Source: Methanosaeta sp. PtaB.Bin039
GTDB lineage: Archaea; Halobacteriota; Methanosarcinia; Methanotrichales; Methanotrichaceae
Assembly (NCBI GenBank): GCA_002067795.1
Contig: MVQI01000034.1
Span: 1 to 61,795, forward strand
Length of the DNA: 61,795 nt
Direction: 5' to 3'
Shown here: positions 18,901-26,392 of the stretch, in pieces
How positions within the stretch are numbered: position 1 is the stretch's first letter
Layout of the letters: the number at the start of each line of letters is the position of its first letter
Made by a program: the position numbers and the translations under genes
The notes under the pieces: generated by a model
Told to the model about the DNA's origin: nothing
The model's database searches: none
What the model saw: the letters and a program-made list of their open reading frames with translations, nothing else

Positions 18901-19227
18901 GTCCAGAACCCCGGCACGCGCCAGCTCGAGGCTGAGGTTGAGCCCGTTTTGGCCTCCCAGGTTGGGGAGGAGAGCATCTGGCCTCTCCTTCTCGATTATC
19001 TGGGAGAGGCGCTCGACGTTGAGGGGTTCGATATAGGTCACATCAGCCATACCTGGATCGGTCATGATGGTCGCCGGATTGGAGTTCACCAGGACTATCT
19101 TATATCCCAGGGAGCGCAGCGCTTTGCAGGCCTGAGTTCCTGAATAATCGAACTCGCAGGCCTGACCGATTACTATAGGCCCGGATCCTATGATCATTAC
19201 CTTGTCGATATCCTTGAGCTTGGGCAT
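15991..19227 (-). CDS. carB: Carbamoyl-phosphate synthase large subunit
   Basis: CarB makes carbamoyl phosphate from bicarbonate, ammonia and two ATP for pyrimidine and arginine synthesis. 1,078 residues, the normal length, with two homologous ATP-grasp halves: IGSGPIVIGQACEFDYSG and GGPNRIGQGIEFDYCCVH open them, with YVLGGRGMEVVYD in the second. A C-terminal MGS-like regulatory domain (about 940-1060, SKGTVLITVAGKDHSG) follows. The ATG at 19227 (MPKLKDIDKVMIIGSGP) has AGGAG about 11 nt upstream; the 77-residue extension to 19458 is unlike the family. No carA lies on either side, so the glutaminase subunit must be encoded elsewhere. Confidence 0.97.
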   Translation of the reverse strand: MPKLKDIDKVMIIGSGPIVIGQACEFDYSGTQACKALRSLGYKIVLVNSNPATIMTDPGMADVTYIEPLNVERLSQIIEKERPDALLPNLGGQNGLNLSLELARAGVLDRFGVKVIGVELEAIERGEDRIIFKETMNRLGIEVPRSTAVYCVEDAEKVAADLGYPVVVRPAYTMGGTGGGLVYNVEELRTVASRGIAASLIGQVLIEESVLGWEELELEVVRDAKNQMITVCFIENVDAMGVHTGDSFCTAPMLTIDEALQKRLQEYSYRIVEAIRVIGGTNIQFAHDPRTGRIVVIEINPRTSRSSALASKATGFPIALISAKLAAGMTLDEIPYWRDGTLDKYTPSGEYVVVKFPRWAFEKFRGAADRLGTQMKAVGEVMSIGRTYKEALQKSIRSLENGRYGLGFARDFNKRPLPDLMAMLKEPTSERQFVLYEAIRKGADLNDLSAMTHIKLWFLQQMKELVDLEEDILRYRGRTIPDQLLLQAKHDGFSDRYLSRLLAVPEKEIRVHRTRLGIVQNWLPVPVSGVEDAAYYYSTYQVPRHFGRESASAVKRRKVMVLGGGPNRIGQGIEFDYCCVHAAFALRDMGFETIMVNCNPETVSTDYDTSDRLYFEPLTVEDVLSIYEEEQPEGMIVQFGGQTPLNIARELEDAGARILGTSVNSIDLAEDRDRFRKVMDRMKIPMPESGMASNLEEALQVAGRIGYPLMVRPSYVLGGRGMEVVYDQDMLERYVKAAVDVTPERPILIDRFLENALEAEADALSDGKETFIPAVMEHIEQAGIHSGDSACVIPPVSISQKNVQTIQDYTRRMAQELQVIGLMNMQYAIYQDKVYVLEANPRASRTVPLVSKVCNISMAKIATQLMMGQHLSDLSLKNRPIPHFGVKESVFPFNMFPEVDPLLGPEMRSTGEVLGLADSFGMAFYKAEEAAKPVLPSKGTVLITVAGKDHSGIVEAARRFSALGFEIRATRGTHEFLAAQKIESQIILKLHEGRPNIDDAIKNGEIQLVVNTPIGKASQYDDSYIRKAAIKYKVPYITTVAAALAAARGIEAFRKSGSGVKSLQEYHADINRAEDAPR

Positions 19228-19505
19228 TCTTATCGAGTCTCCTGAAACTGAAAGGGGGCGTGAGTATGAATTGTTATGATGAGATGCGGCCGCAGCTAAA
19301 AGGCTGTTGGGAGATGATCGGGCCACTATCGGGACGAGCTGGACAGGCATGGCGATTAGGGAAATCGTAACGTCCTGCAGATACGGGTATTTCCAGGGGG
19401 TTCTGTTCAGGGCCGTTTGCCGAGGTATGTCTTCCTGGCTCAACAAGGCTTTCGGCAATGCCTCCCGGAAAACTATTAATCTCTTCAGGTGAGCCCCAAT
19501 GATCG

Positions 19506-20687
19506 ATGCCCCGAAAAGCCCCTTTTCACGTCATGATCATCCCTACCTTAGGCTGCCCCTCGAATTGCAGCTACTGCTGGAGTTCGGACGAGAAATCGCC
19601 GATCATGGATACCCAAACTGTGGACCAGACCGTGGAGTGGCTCAGAGAATTCCGTAAGGACCCTGTCACCATCACATTCCACGGAGGCGAGCCTCTCATG
19701 GCAGGTCTGAAGTTCTACCGTCACGCACTGCCTGTCCTGGCAGATGGGCTGCGCCACATCGGGGTCTCCTTCGCCATGCAGAGCAACATGTGGTTGCTCT
19801 CGCCTGAGCTGGCGGAAATACTGGCCGAGTACAAGATACCCATCGGCTCAAGCCTTGACGGCCCCCAGGAGGTCAACGACAGCCAGCGTGGCCGGGGCTA
19901 CTATGAGAAGACGATGCGAGGATACAGGACTGCTAAGGAGCACGGGCTTTCGGTTCGCTTCATATGCACATTTACATCCCAGTCGGTCCGCTTCAAGGAG
20001 GATATATTCAACTTCTTCATGGAAAACGGCTTCGTCATGAAGCTGCATCCTGCTTTGCCCTCCCTGCGAGGTAGCGATCCGGATAGTTGGTCACTTGCTC
20101 CGCAGGACTACGGTGAGCTATTGGTCTATCTGCTGGACCGCTATCTGGAGAAGATCAATGAGGTGGAGATCATGAACATAAACGACCTGTGCCGGGGCGT
20201 TCTCACCAGCCGCGGCACGGTTTGCACCTTTGCCGATTGCATGGACAGCACCTATGCGGTCGGCCCTGAAGGCAGCATTTATCCCTGCTACCGGTTCGTC
20301 GGCATGCCCCAGTTTGTTATGGGTAACGTCTCAGATAGGCCGTCCCTGGATGACCTGAAAGCATCAGCAGCCTGGAAGCGGATGCAGGAGTTCAAGGAGT
20401 ACGTCAACAAGGAGTGCAAGAGCTGCCGGCACATTCGCTACTGTCGGGGTGGCTGCCCGTATAACGCCATTGTGCCGACAAGCGGGGAGATTGCCGGAGT
20501 CGATCCCCACTGTCTGGCTTACAGGCGTATATTCGACGAGATCAACAGCCGCTTCAATAAGGAGATGTTCGGCGGGATGAGACGTGGGGCGTTTCCCGAG
20601 CCTTATTCCGATGGCAAGCCAAGCATGATGGCGCTCATGCGAAAGATCTCCTCCGATGCAGTCCAAGGGGAGATGAACCCGGTTTAG
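19506..20687 (+). CDS. Radical SAM/SPASM peptide-modifying enzyme (Mhun_1560-like)
   Basis: 393 residues. The radical SAM cluster motif is TLGCPSNCSYCWS (Cys17, 21, 24), followed by GGEPLM and the TIM-barrel core. The C-terminal SPASM domain has CTFADCMDSTYAVGPEGSIYPCYRF and CKSCRHIRYCRGGCPYN...HCLAYR, which bind two extra Fe-S clusters. SPASM enzymes such as anSME, PqqE and AlbA act on Cys, Ser or other residues of peptides or proteins. It resembles the methanogen group around Mhun_1560, whose substrate is unknown to me. The frame is closed by TGA at 19500, so ATG 19506 is the earliest start. A TATA-like ACTATTAAT (about 19471-19480) sits at a near-leaderless distance. Two secreted proteins follow on the same strand. 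Confidence 0.87.
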   Translation: MPRKAPFHVMIIPTLGCPSNCSYCWSSDEKSPIMDTQTVDQTVEWLREFRKDPVTITFHGGEPLMAGLKFYRHALPVLADGLRHIGVSFAMQSNMWLLSPELAEILAEYKIPIGSSLDGPQEVNDSQRGRGYYEKTMRGYRTAKEHGLSVRFICTFTSQSVRFKEDIFNFFMENGFVMKLHPALPSLRGSDPDSWSLAPQDYGELLVYLLDRYLEKINEVEIMNINDLCRGVLTSRGTVCTFADCMDSTYAVGPEGSIYPCYRFVGMPQFVMGNVSDRPSLDDLKASAAWKRMQEFKEYVNKECKSCRHIRYCRGGCPYNAIVPTSGEIAGVDPHCLAYRRIFDEINSRFNKEMFGGMRRGAFPEPYSDGKPSMMALMRKISSDAVQGEMNPV

Positions 20688-20992
20688 GCTGGTGCGCGGG
20701 CTGTCAGCCAAGAAACAATAGAGGCTTTTTTTCTGCCGGTGAAAGACAGGCTGGCCAATTGACGTATTTCCCAGATGGATGTTCAGGTCAACCGGCACCC
20801 GGATCCGGATTTTTCGTGATTGGATGTCTTTTGGCCAATGGTCGACAAGCCCTATCTCCAAATCCGTCTGTGCTTAACTAAAATCAGGTATTTGAGGATC
20901 GGACTCTATTTGCGTATAACAACTATGCAGAATGCTTTTATAACGTGAATACGTCCTTCTCCATCAAATTCTCATCAGTAGGAGGGTTTCCA
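20688..20992 (+). other. Intergenic region with promoter of the secreted protein gene
   Basis: 305 bases. The right end holds TTTTATAA (20936-20943), a TATA box, and TAGGAGGG (20979-20986), a Shine-Dalgarno, both serving the secreted protein gene that begins at 20993. No small Cys-rich ORF that could be a substrate of the radical SAM enzyme was found here. Confidence 0.6.
20936..20943 (+). promoter_or_regulatory. TATA box of secreted protein gene at 20993
   Basis: TTTTATAA, giving a predicted transcription start near 20965. This places the GTG at 20945 upstream of the transcript, which rules it out as the start and leaves ACG 20993 behind the AGGAGGG. Confidence 0.65.
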
Positions 20993-21748
20993 ACGAGAAC
21001 CAAAGTTTTGATCGCCCTTCTCGTGATCAGCCTTATAGGAGCAGCCAGCGCTGCTAACTATATGTATGAGAAGGCAAACATAAAGGGTGTAGGATACAAG
21101 AATGTGGAGGTCATCATCTCCACCCAGCACGGCTTCAACGGAGCCAAGCTGGTAGAGAAAGAGTCCGGGTCGGGTAACGTGATCCTGCAGAAGATGGAGC
21201 TTGAGGCCGAGAGGCAGCTCATGTACCCCATGACCGAGGGCTATCCTCTGTTCACATGCGACTTCCCAACTGGCGAGCCGGAGATGGACTACATCAACTT
21301 CACCAAGGAAGCTGAGTTCGAGTACATGCCAGTCTCCTACCAGACCGGTACCTACGACCAGAAGTGGATCGAGAAGCTGTGCGTCCAGAACTACCGCATT
21401 GGCGCCGTGCTGACCGAGATGTACACCCACGCAGAGCACCTGCAGAAGAAGACCGAGGTCAAGACCAGGCTTTATGGGTTCTGGAATGAGTTGCAAGAGA
21501 ATGACTTCGACCTGAACTGCTGCACTGGTGTTCTCGAGGCGAACCTGAACGCTCAGGTCATCGGTGTCGCCCACATCGGATGGATGTCCAGGGACCCCGA
21601 GCCCAGCCCACTCGTCAAGGGACGCCACATCGAGTACGGCAGGTCTGTTGAGGACCTCACTGGTGTCTTCTCGATTGAGAAGTTCATCCAGCTCTGGGGC
21701 AACTCCACCTGCGGTGCCATCAGCGTTGACTGGCTGCCCTGCCTCTGA
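20993..21748 (+). CDS. Secreted protein, lineage-specific, apparent ACG start
   Basis: Function not recognised. 251 residues if initiated at ACG 20993. A classic signal peptide (M)RTKVLIALLVISLIGAASA is followed by a soluble exported domain with seven cysteines, including a Cys-Cys pair in LNCCTGVLE and a C-terminal CGAISVDWLPCL. AGGAGGG ends 6 nt before the ACG. No AUG, GUG or UUG is both in frame and well spaced, and the TATA box excludes the GTG at 20945. The C-terminal part (VEDLTGVFSIEKFIQLW...C) resembles the next gene (FTGEFDVQKMVHFYE...C), so the two look like distant paralogues. Convincing codon use; a hairpin with T-run follows at 21806-21839. Confidence 0.82.
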   Translation, partial: TRTKVLIALLVISLIGAASAANYMYEKANIKGVGYKNVEVIISTQHGFNGAKLVEKESGSGNVILQKMELEAERQLMYPMTEGYPLFTCDFPTGEPEMDYINFTKEAEFEYMPVSYQTGTYDQKWIEKLCVQNYRIGAVLTEMYTHAEHLQKKTEVKTRLYGFWNELQENDFDLNCCTGVLEANLNAQVIGVAHIGWMSRDPEPSPLVKGRHIEYGRSVEDLTGVFSIEKFIQLWGNSTCGAISVDWLPCL

Positions 21749-21805
21749 AGCTAACAACAGAAAACAAGCCCCACCAAGAATAGCCGGCCACGCAGATAAG
21801 GTAAC

Positions 21806-21839
21806 CCACCCTGGGTGGCTGGCATAACAATTTTATTTT
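21806..21839 (+). terminator. Hairpin plus T-rich terminator
   Basis: CCACCC/GGGTGG inverted repeat (21806-21818) followed by TTTTATTTT (21831-21839), 58 nt after the stop of the secreted protein gene. Confidence 0.55.
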
Positions 21840-21950
21840 CCGCCGATTATTGCTGATGTCTCTTTTCTCTGCCGCCTTTACGCCGTGCTGATCCATTTCA
21901 CCGAAGGACAGAGAGGCGAACTTCGGGTCTCCTCGGACGGGAAACACGCA

Positions 21951-21961
21951 CCTTTTTATGG
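21951..21961 (+). promoter_or_regulatory. TATA box of secreted protein gene at 21997
   Basis: CCTTTTTATGG, predicting transcription from about 21980, some 15 nt before the ACG start. The following GAGGGGA (21984-21990) would be in the short leader. Confidence 0.55.
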
Positions 21962-21996
21962 ATGGGGTGCATAGATAGAAGGCGAGGGGAGATAAG

Positions 21997-22698
21997 ACGA
22001 AGGGACTGGGCAGGCTCTCTTTGCTTCTGATGACGGCAATACTGTTCAGCCTGGGCTACTCCTCTGCTCAGTATCATGACGAGGAGTACGTAAACACCCT
22101 CAAGATCGCCGGCACCGGGGTGATTGATATCAGCACCTCAGTGGTGGACAAGCGGCTGGCTCTGCAGTACGTCAACGTCATGTACGGGGATGGGGACATA
22201 GAGCTGGACACCTGCCATCAGACAAGCACAATTCCCGTGGCCGGGCAAGGCGGCAACAACACCCCGCTCAACCTGGTGGAGACCACCCGCATGACCTACT
22301 CCGGACAGACCCCTCTTGTTGGAATGAAGCTCCTCAACTCCAGGGCGTTTTGGGGAGGGATGGGTGCCAGCCTGCAGGAGTCTTTCTCAGTAGATAGAAT
22401 GGATAGGGTCCAAAAGACCGTCTACTCGCTGCCAAGCCCCGTGGTCAGATCGGACGGCAGCACCGGGCCTGCCGGTCGGGGAAGAAAGCCGGCAATTCCC
22501 GGCTACTTGGTCGGATTCGAGGTGCAGAGCAGCTTCAATGGGACGTGGTCGACCGACTCCAAGTGGCACAAGATATTCTACAAGGACATCGATGTGCACG
22601 AGGCCTTCACCGGCGAATTCGATGTTCAGAAGATGGTGCACTTCTATGAGCCGCCGCCGGCAATATCAGAAGTCCGGCCGTGTGGAATAGACTGTTAA
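21997..22698 (+). CDS. Secreted protein, lineage-specific, apparent ACG start
   Basis: Function not recognised. About 233 residues from ACG 21997: (M)KGLGRLSLLLMTAILFSLGYSSAQ is an ideal signal peptide. GAGGGG ends 7 nt before the ACG. The first ATG in frame (22030) would give a signal peptide with no positive charge and only about ten residues, so it is an unlikely start; TTG 22021 has the same fault. The mature part is beta-rich with three cysteines, two of them at the very C-terminus (VRPCGIDC). Weak similarity to the preceding secreted protein is visible at the start (GTGVIDISTSVV/GVGYKNVEVIIS) and the end. A surface or sheath role is possible but unproven. Confidence 0.8.
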   Translation, partial: TKGLGRLSLLLMTAILFSLGYSSAQYHDEEYVNTLKIAGTGVIDISTSVVDKRLALQYVNVMYGDGDIELDTCHQTSTIPVAGQGGNNTPLNLVETTRMTYSGQTPLVGMKLLNSRAFWGGMGASLQESFSVDRMDRVQKTVYSLPSPVVRSDGSTGPAGRGRKPAIPGYLVGFEVQSSFNGTWSTDSKWHKIFYKDIDVHEAFTGEFDVQKMVHFYEPPPAISEVRPCGIDC

Positions 22699-22801
22699 TA
22701 TTGCGCAGCAGCCGCATAAGGCCAGGGTTCGACCTTCCGGAAAATGCGGGTTATGGGTGGATTTCCCAGCGATCGGCCACCCTCAAGCCCGGAGACCTTC
22801 C

Positions 22802-23755
22802 TTATCCCATCTTCTCCCTTACCGGGGATAGTATCTCCACCATGGCAGCAGCACAGGCCTTCTTCATGTCCATCGGGTGAAGCGACCCGGATACGAATGC
22901 CTCTTCGAGGGCTGCATAGCTGCTGTATGTCACATCGCCGCCGAACTTCGCCGGCCTTCTGATCGTCACCTGGTCCTGGCGGGGGAATATGTGGTACTTG
23001 AATATCTCGGTGACGGGGTTGTTCTCGGTTATCTTGGCAGGACAGAAGGCGGCCATTATCTTCTTCTCTATCTGTTCTGCAGGCTCGTCGACGGCGATGT
23101 TGTTTCCCTTGGATGAGGACATCTTGTTTCCGTCAAGGCCGGGGATCAGTGGGGTGTGCAGGCAGACGGGGGCGGCAAGGCCCAGCGCCGGGAGCTCCTC
23201 TCGAGCCAGCATGTGTATCTTGCGCTGGTCGATCCCGCCAACAGCCAGGTCGATCTTCAGGTCGGCTATATCCACCGCCTGCATCAGTGGGTAGATCATC
23301 TGTGAGACCATGGGGTTCTCAGAGCTGCGGGACACCTCGTCCATGCTCCTCCTGGCACGGTTTAGTGTTGTGTTTCTGGCCATCTGCAGAACCCTGATGA
23401 CGTAATCGGGCTTGAGTTGGTACTCTGTGCCGTAGACGAACTCTGTCCGATCCGGGTCCAGACCAAGCGCCATAAAGCAATCCCGGTTGTAGTCCGCGAT
23501 CCTGCGCACCTCTTCCAGCGTCCCTTTCTCGTTGAGGTAGGCGTGCAGGTCTGCGAGCAGCACCACGACGTCGAAGCCGGCCCGCTGCAGGTCCAGGAGC
23601 TTGTTGGCTGTGAGCATGTGTCCCAGGTGGATCTTGCCGCTGGTCTCGTATCCCACATAAGCCCTCGGATGGGCCTTGTTGTCCAAAAGCGCCTTCAGTT
23701 CATCCAGCGTGACTATCTCTTCGGTGTTCCTGGTCACCAGCTCTAGCCTATCCAA
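22802..23755 (-). CDS. tyrS: Tyrosyl-tRNA synthetase (archaeal type)
   Basis: A class I synthetase charging tRNA-Tyr. 317 residues, close to the about 306-residue M. jannaschii enzyme. Seen: YVGYETSGKIHLGHML (HIGH motif), VLLADLHAYLN, the family stretch VDIADLKIDLAVGGIDQRK, and NKMSSSKGN (KMSKS motif). The short length and these motifs favour TyrRS over TrpRS. The start is TTG at 23755, with GGTGA 6 nt upstream. Monocistronic, convergent with the secreted protein gene. Confidence 0.95.
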   Translation of the reverse strand: MDRLELVTRNTEEIVTLDELKALLDNKAHPRAYVGYETSGKIHLGHMLTANKLLDLQRAGFDVVVLLADLHAYLNEKGTLEEVRRIADYNRDCFMALGLDPDRTEFVYGTEYQLKPDYVIRVLQMARNTTLNRARRSMDEVSRSSENPMVSQMIYPLMQAVDIADLKIDLAVGGIDQRKIHMLAREELPALGLAAPVCLHTPLIPGLDGNKMSSSKGNNIAVDEPAEQIEKKIMAAFCPAKITENNPVTEIFKYHIFPRQDQVTIRRPAKFGGDVTYSSYAALEEAFVSGSLHPMDMKKACAAAMVEILSPVREKMG

Positions 23756-24032
23756 TTGAATTCACCAATCCATTCGGGAAGAGAAAGGTCTGGTATAATG
23801 CTTTTGGTTCCTCAGGGCTTCGGGGATGGATGCCGGGCGACACTTCCGAAGAAACAGGGCTTCCGGCGGATTTGGCGAGAGAGGCGCAGGTCTTTTTTGA
23901 GAAACAGAGATATGCATTTGTCGAATCGACAAAAGTCCGATCTGCTCGATTGCAGGAGGACGTGCCTTTGGATATGACGCTTTCTTTTAGTGGCCAATTT
24001 GGTCTTCCAGGCGCGAAAAGGCGGGAAGTTTT

Positions 24033-24221
24033 ATGAGCTTAAAGGCCAAACTTTCGCTCATGAAGATTCGAATGAAGCGGAGAGATCGGGACATACTGCT
24101 ATTGGTCCTGGCCGCCGTGCTTGTGATAATGCTTTGGGGGCCCATCTGGTACATGATCAAGCTGGCGGTCTTTGTGGTGGCCATATACCTCGTCTATCAG
24201 CTCCTGCGGGCAACCGTCTGA
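24033..24221 (+). CDS. Small two-helix membrane protein (62 aa)
   Basis: Unrecognised. A basic N-terminus (MSLKAKLSLMKIRMKRRDRD) is followed by two closely spaced hydrophobic helices (LLLVLAAVLVIMLWGPIWY and MIKLAVFVVAIYLVYQLL). The ATG is preceded by GGCGGGA at a usable distance. The architecture suggests a small membrane protein with a cytoplasmic positive tail. No partner gene is adjacent; the neighbours are convergent mobA and divergent tyrS. Confidence 0.6.
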   Translation: MSLKAKLSLMKIRMKRRDRDILLLVLAAVLVIMLWGPIWYMIKLAVFVVAIYLVYQLLRATV

Positions 24222-24273
24222 ATCGGCGGCGCCTGAGATAGACCCGTGAAAAGGGGAGCTTGCAACGGCTGCA

Positions 24274-24951
24274 TTAGTCGCGTGTCGGGCTGACCCTTAT
24301 GCCGCCCTCATCTTGGCCTGCACGGGACGACAAGCTGGCATCCATGCGATTCTCTCTCCAGATCTCTTCCGCCTCTCTGAGGTCCTCCCGGGTATTCACA
24401 TTGAACAGAGTGAGAAGGCCTGGGTCGTATCTGGCAAGCTCCAGTGCCGGAACGTAACGGATGATCATATCTTCAAGAGGGGCCGCCACCCTTCGTGCTC
24501 CCATTTCCAGTGCTCGGTGGCAGGCTCTTGCCATGGGCTGGGAGGCGTAGACCGCATGCAGCCGTTCCGCAGCTCCATCCCGAACCGGCACAGCTCCCTC
24601 GTATCCTTCTGCCAGATCGAAGAGCGCTTGCACAGCCTCCGGGCAGAGGAATGGCAGGTCGCAACCGCAGGCGAAGCTGTAAGTGCTCTTCACAGAATCG
24701 AGGCCAGATGCCAGACCAGCCAGCGGGCCGGCGCCAGCAACCACATCCAACTCCAGCCTGGCATCGGGGACCAGTGCGAGCAGACGCCTGGCCTGCTCAC
24801 CATCCCTGGCAACCACGACGAGTTCGTCCACCACCTCGCCAAGAGTATCGGCCACGATCTCGAGGAAAGACCGGCCGTAAAATGTGAAGAAGGCCTTCTC
24901 ACCGCCCAGGCGGCGCCCGGCACCCCCAGCCAGGATCACTGCTGAGCGCAT
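24274..24951 (-). CDS. mobA: Molybdenum cofactor guanylyltransferase (MobA-like)
   Basis: 225 residues of the MobA nucleotidyltransferase family, which transfers GMP to molybdopterin. The N-terminal signature LAGGAGRRLGGEKAFF, the CGCDLPFLCPE metal-binding loop and FNVNTREDL are all present. In methanogens the product would serve the Mo/W cofactor of formylmethanofuran dehydrogenase, which is established for such enzymes but is an inference for this gene. The ATG at 24951 has GGAGGTT directly upstream, inside the end of the DUF2121 gene (16-nt overlap), so the two are translationally coupled. Confidence 0.9.
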   Translation of the reverse strand: MRSAVILAGGAGRRLGGEKAFFTFYGRSFLEIVADTLGEVVDELVVVARDGEQARRLLALVPDARLELDVVAGAGPLAGLASGLDSVKSTYSFACGCDLPFLCPEAVQALFDLAEGYEGAVPVRDGAAERLHAVYASQPMARACHRALEMGARRVAAPLEDMIIRYVPALELARYDPGLLTLFNVNTREDLREAEEIWRENRMDASLSSRAGQDEGGIRVSPTRD

Positions 24952-25532
24952 AACCTCCAGCCGCGCTCCCGGCAGTCCTCTTCCAGTGCCTTATGCAAAG
25001 CTTTAGCCGGATCCCTCTCGACTTCCGCGCTTCGCAGCAGGACATGATCCGGGCTTACCGAGGCGGTCCTGCCAGCCACACCCCGCATCACCCCGGCAAG
25101 AAAATCCGCATCTATTCTTCCGCCGGCCATGCGTATGGCAGACTCCGCGGCTCCCCTGGTGAACCTATTGCCCAACACCACTGCCGATACCCTTCCGAAT
25201 CCTATCTCAGCCATTTCCCCATCCATCAGATCGGCCAGCAGAAAAGCTCCCGGCGTCAGGTAGACCCTTCTTCGCCTCTCGGATCTGGTCGTGGTCTCCG
25301 ATACCTCACCAACAAGGATACCGCCACGCTTCCAGACCTTCTGCTTTCCGTCCTCTACCTGCAAGGAAGCCCGCAGCTGAAGCGCACGCCTCTTGAGGTC
25401 CTGGTCGGTGCGGATCTGGCCAGAGTAAAGCTCCTGCTCAAGCTCAGCCGCATCATCGAGGAATGTTATGGTGCGGCCGTCACCGCAGATCACCGCTTCT
25501 CTGGATCCGGAAAACCCGATGACCAGTGACAG
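24936..25532 (-). CDS. DUF2121 family protein, apparent CTG start
   Basis: 198 residues with the pattern of the methanogen DUF2121 family: (M)SLVIGFSGSREAVICGDGR, then EELYSG-like LEQELYSGQI, ILVGEVSETTT, and a C-terminal RTASVSPDHVLL. The function is unknown; the fold may be a proteasome-like N-terminal hydrolase relative, which is a guess. The first standard start is GTG at 25493, which would remove the conserved SLVIGFSGS strand. AGGAGGG inside the end of folD stands 8 nt before CTG 25532, exactly where the family Met falls, so CTG initiation is the best reading. It begins 2 nt after the folD stop and overlaps mobA. Confidence 0.85.
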   Translation of the reverse strand: MSLVIGFSGSREAVICGDGRTITFLDDAAELEQELYSGQIRTDQDLKRRALQLRASLQVEDGKQKVWKRGGILVGEVSETTTRSERRRRVYLTPGAFLLADLMDGEMAEIGFGRVSAVVLGNRFTRGAAESAIRMAGGRIDADFLAGVMRGVAGRTASVSPDHVLLRSAEVERDPAKALHKALEEDCRERGWRLCAQQ

Positions 25533-25534
25533 CT

Positions 25535-26392
25535 TTAGGCCCTCCTCTGGCAGGCAGTCTCAGCCGCCCAGACCGTCTGGGAGAGGAGCATGGATACGGT
25601 CAGCGGGCCCACGCCTCCGGGGACCGGAGTTATGGCAGCCGCCTTCTCCTTCACCGCCTCAAAGTCCACATCGCCAACAGTCTTTCCCTCAACCCTGTTA
25701 ATCCCCACGTCGAAGACGCAGGCGCCGTCTTTTACCATATCCGCCCTTATCAGGCCAGGCACGCCTGCAGCAACAACAAGTATATCGGCACCCCTGGTGT
25801 GAGCAGCCAGATCTTTGGTAAATACGTGGCAGACCTGGACCGTTGCGTTGCGGTTGAGCAGCATGGCCGCGAGAGGCTTTCCGACCACGTTGCTGTGGCC
25901 GACGACAACCGCCTCTGCCCCCTGAAGATCTGCACCCATCTGCTCGAGCGCATAGATTATGCCGCGCGGGGTGCAGGGGACCAGCCCTTCCGCCCCCAGA
26001 AGGAGGGCCCCCATGTTCTGCGGGTGAAATCCGTCGACATCCTTATGCGCTGCTATGGTCATCATGGCCCGCCTGGGGTCAAGAGGCCGGGGCAGAGGCA
26101 GCTGGAGGAGTATTCCGTGAACATCATCCTGTGCGTTGAGCTTTGCGATCCTGGATAGAAGGGTCTCCTCGCTGCAGTTCTCAGGCAGTGCAACGTTCTT
26201 GGACGCGATTCCGACCCTCTCGCATGCGGAGTGCTTCAGCCGTATGTACATCTGAGATGCCTGGTTTTCTCCCACCAGGACCGTGGCCAGGCCGGGGGTC
26301 ACCCCGCGCTCTGCCAGCTTCTCCACACGCTCCTTTACCTCATTCTCGACTTTGGAGCTCAGGGCTTTTCCGTCTATTAAGGTCGCTGTCAT
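25535..26392 (-). CDS. folD: Bifunctional methylene-THF dehydrogenase/methenyl-THF cyclohydrolase FolD
   Basis: A folate C1 enzyme interconverting methylene- and formyl-tetrahydrofolate. 285 residues with [14 protein letters not shown] (catalytic Lys region), [26 protein letters not shown] and the dinucleotide loop [12 protein letters not shown], ending [15 protein letters not shown]. FolD is found in Methanosarcinales and relatives, where folate enzymes act beside the methanopterin pathway. The ATG overlaps the glyA stop by 4 nt (ATGA), so it is translated with glyA. Start and function are clear. Confidence 0.96.
   Translation of the reverse strand: MTATLIDGKALSSKVENEVKERVEKLAERGVTPGLATVLVGENQASQMYIRLKHSACERVGIASKNVALPENCSEETLLSRIAKLNAQDDVHGILLQLPLPRPLDPRRAMMTIAAHKDVDGFHPQNMGALLLGAEGLVPCTPRGIIYALEQMGADLQGAEAVVVGHSNVVGKPLAAMLLNRNATVQVCHVFTKDLAAHTRGADILVVAAGVPGLIRADMVKDGACVFDVGINRVEGKTVGDVDFEAVKEKAAAITPVPGGVGPLTVSMLLSQTVWAAETACQRRA

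Noticed and set aside
19228-19458. 77-residue N-terminal extension of CarB
   Set aside because: Length and sequence are unlike the family; ATG 19227 with an upstream AGGAG gives the standard 1,078-residue protein.
20945-20992. GTG 20945 as start of the secreted protein
   Set aside because: It lies 2 nt from the TATA box, upstream of the predicted transcript start, and the added residues would break up the signal peptide n-region.
20975-21757. 260-codon minus-strand frame opposite the secreted protein
   Set aside because: An antisense shadow caused by biased codon use; Leu/Val/Asp-rich with no motifs, while the plus frame has promoter, SD and signal peptide.
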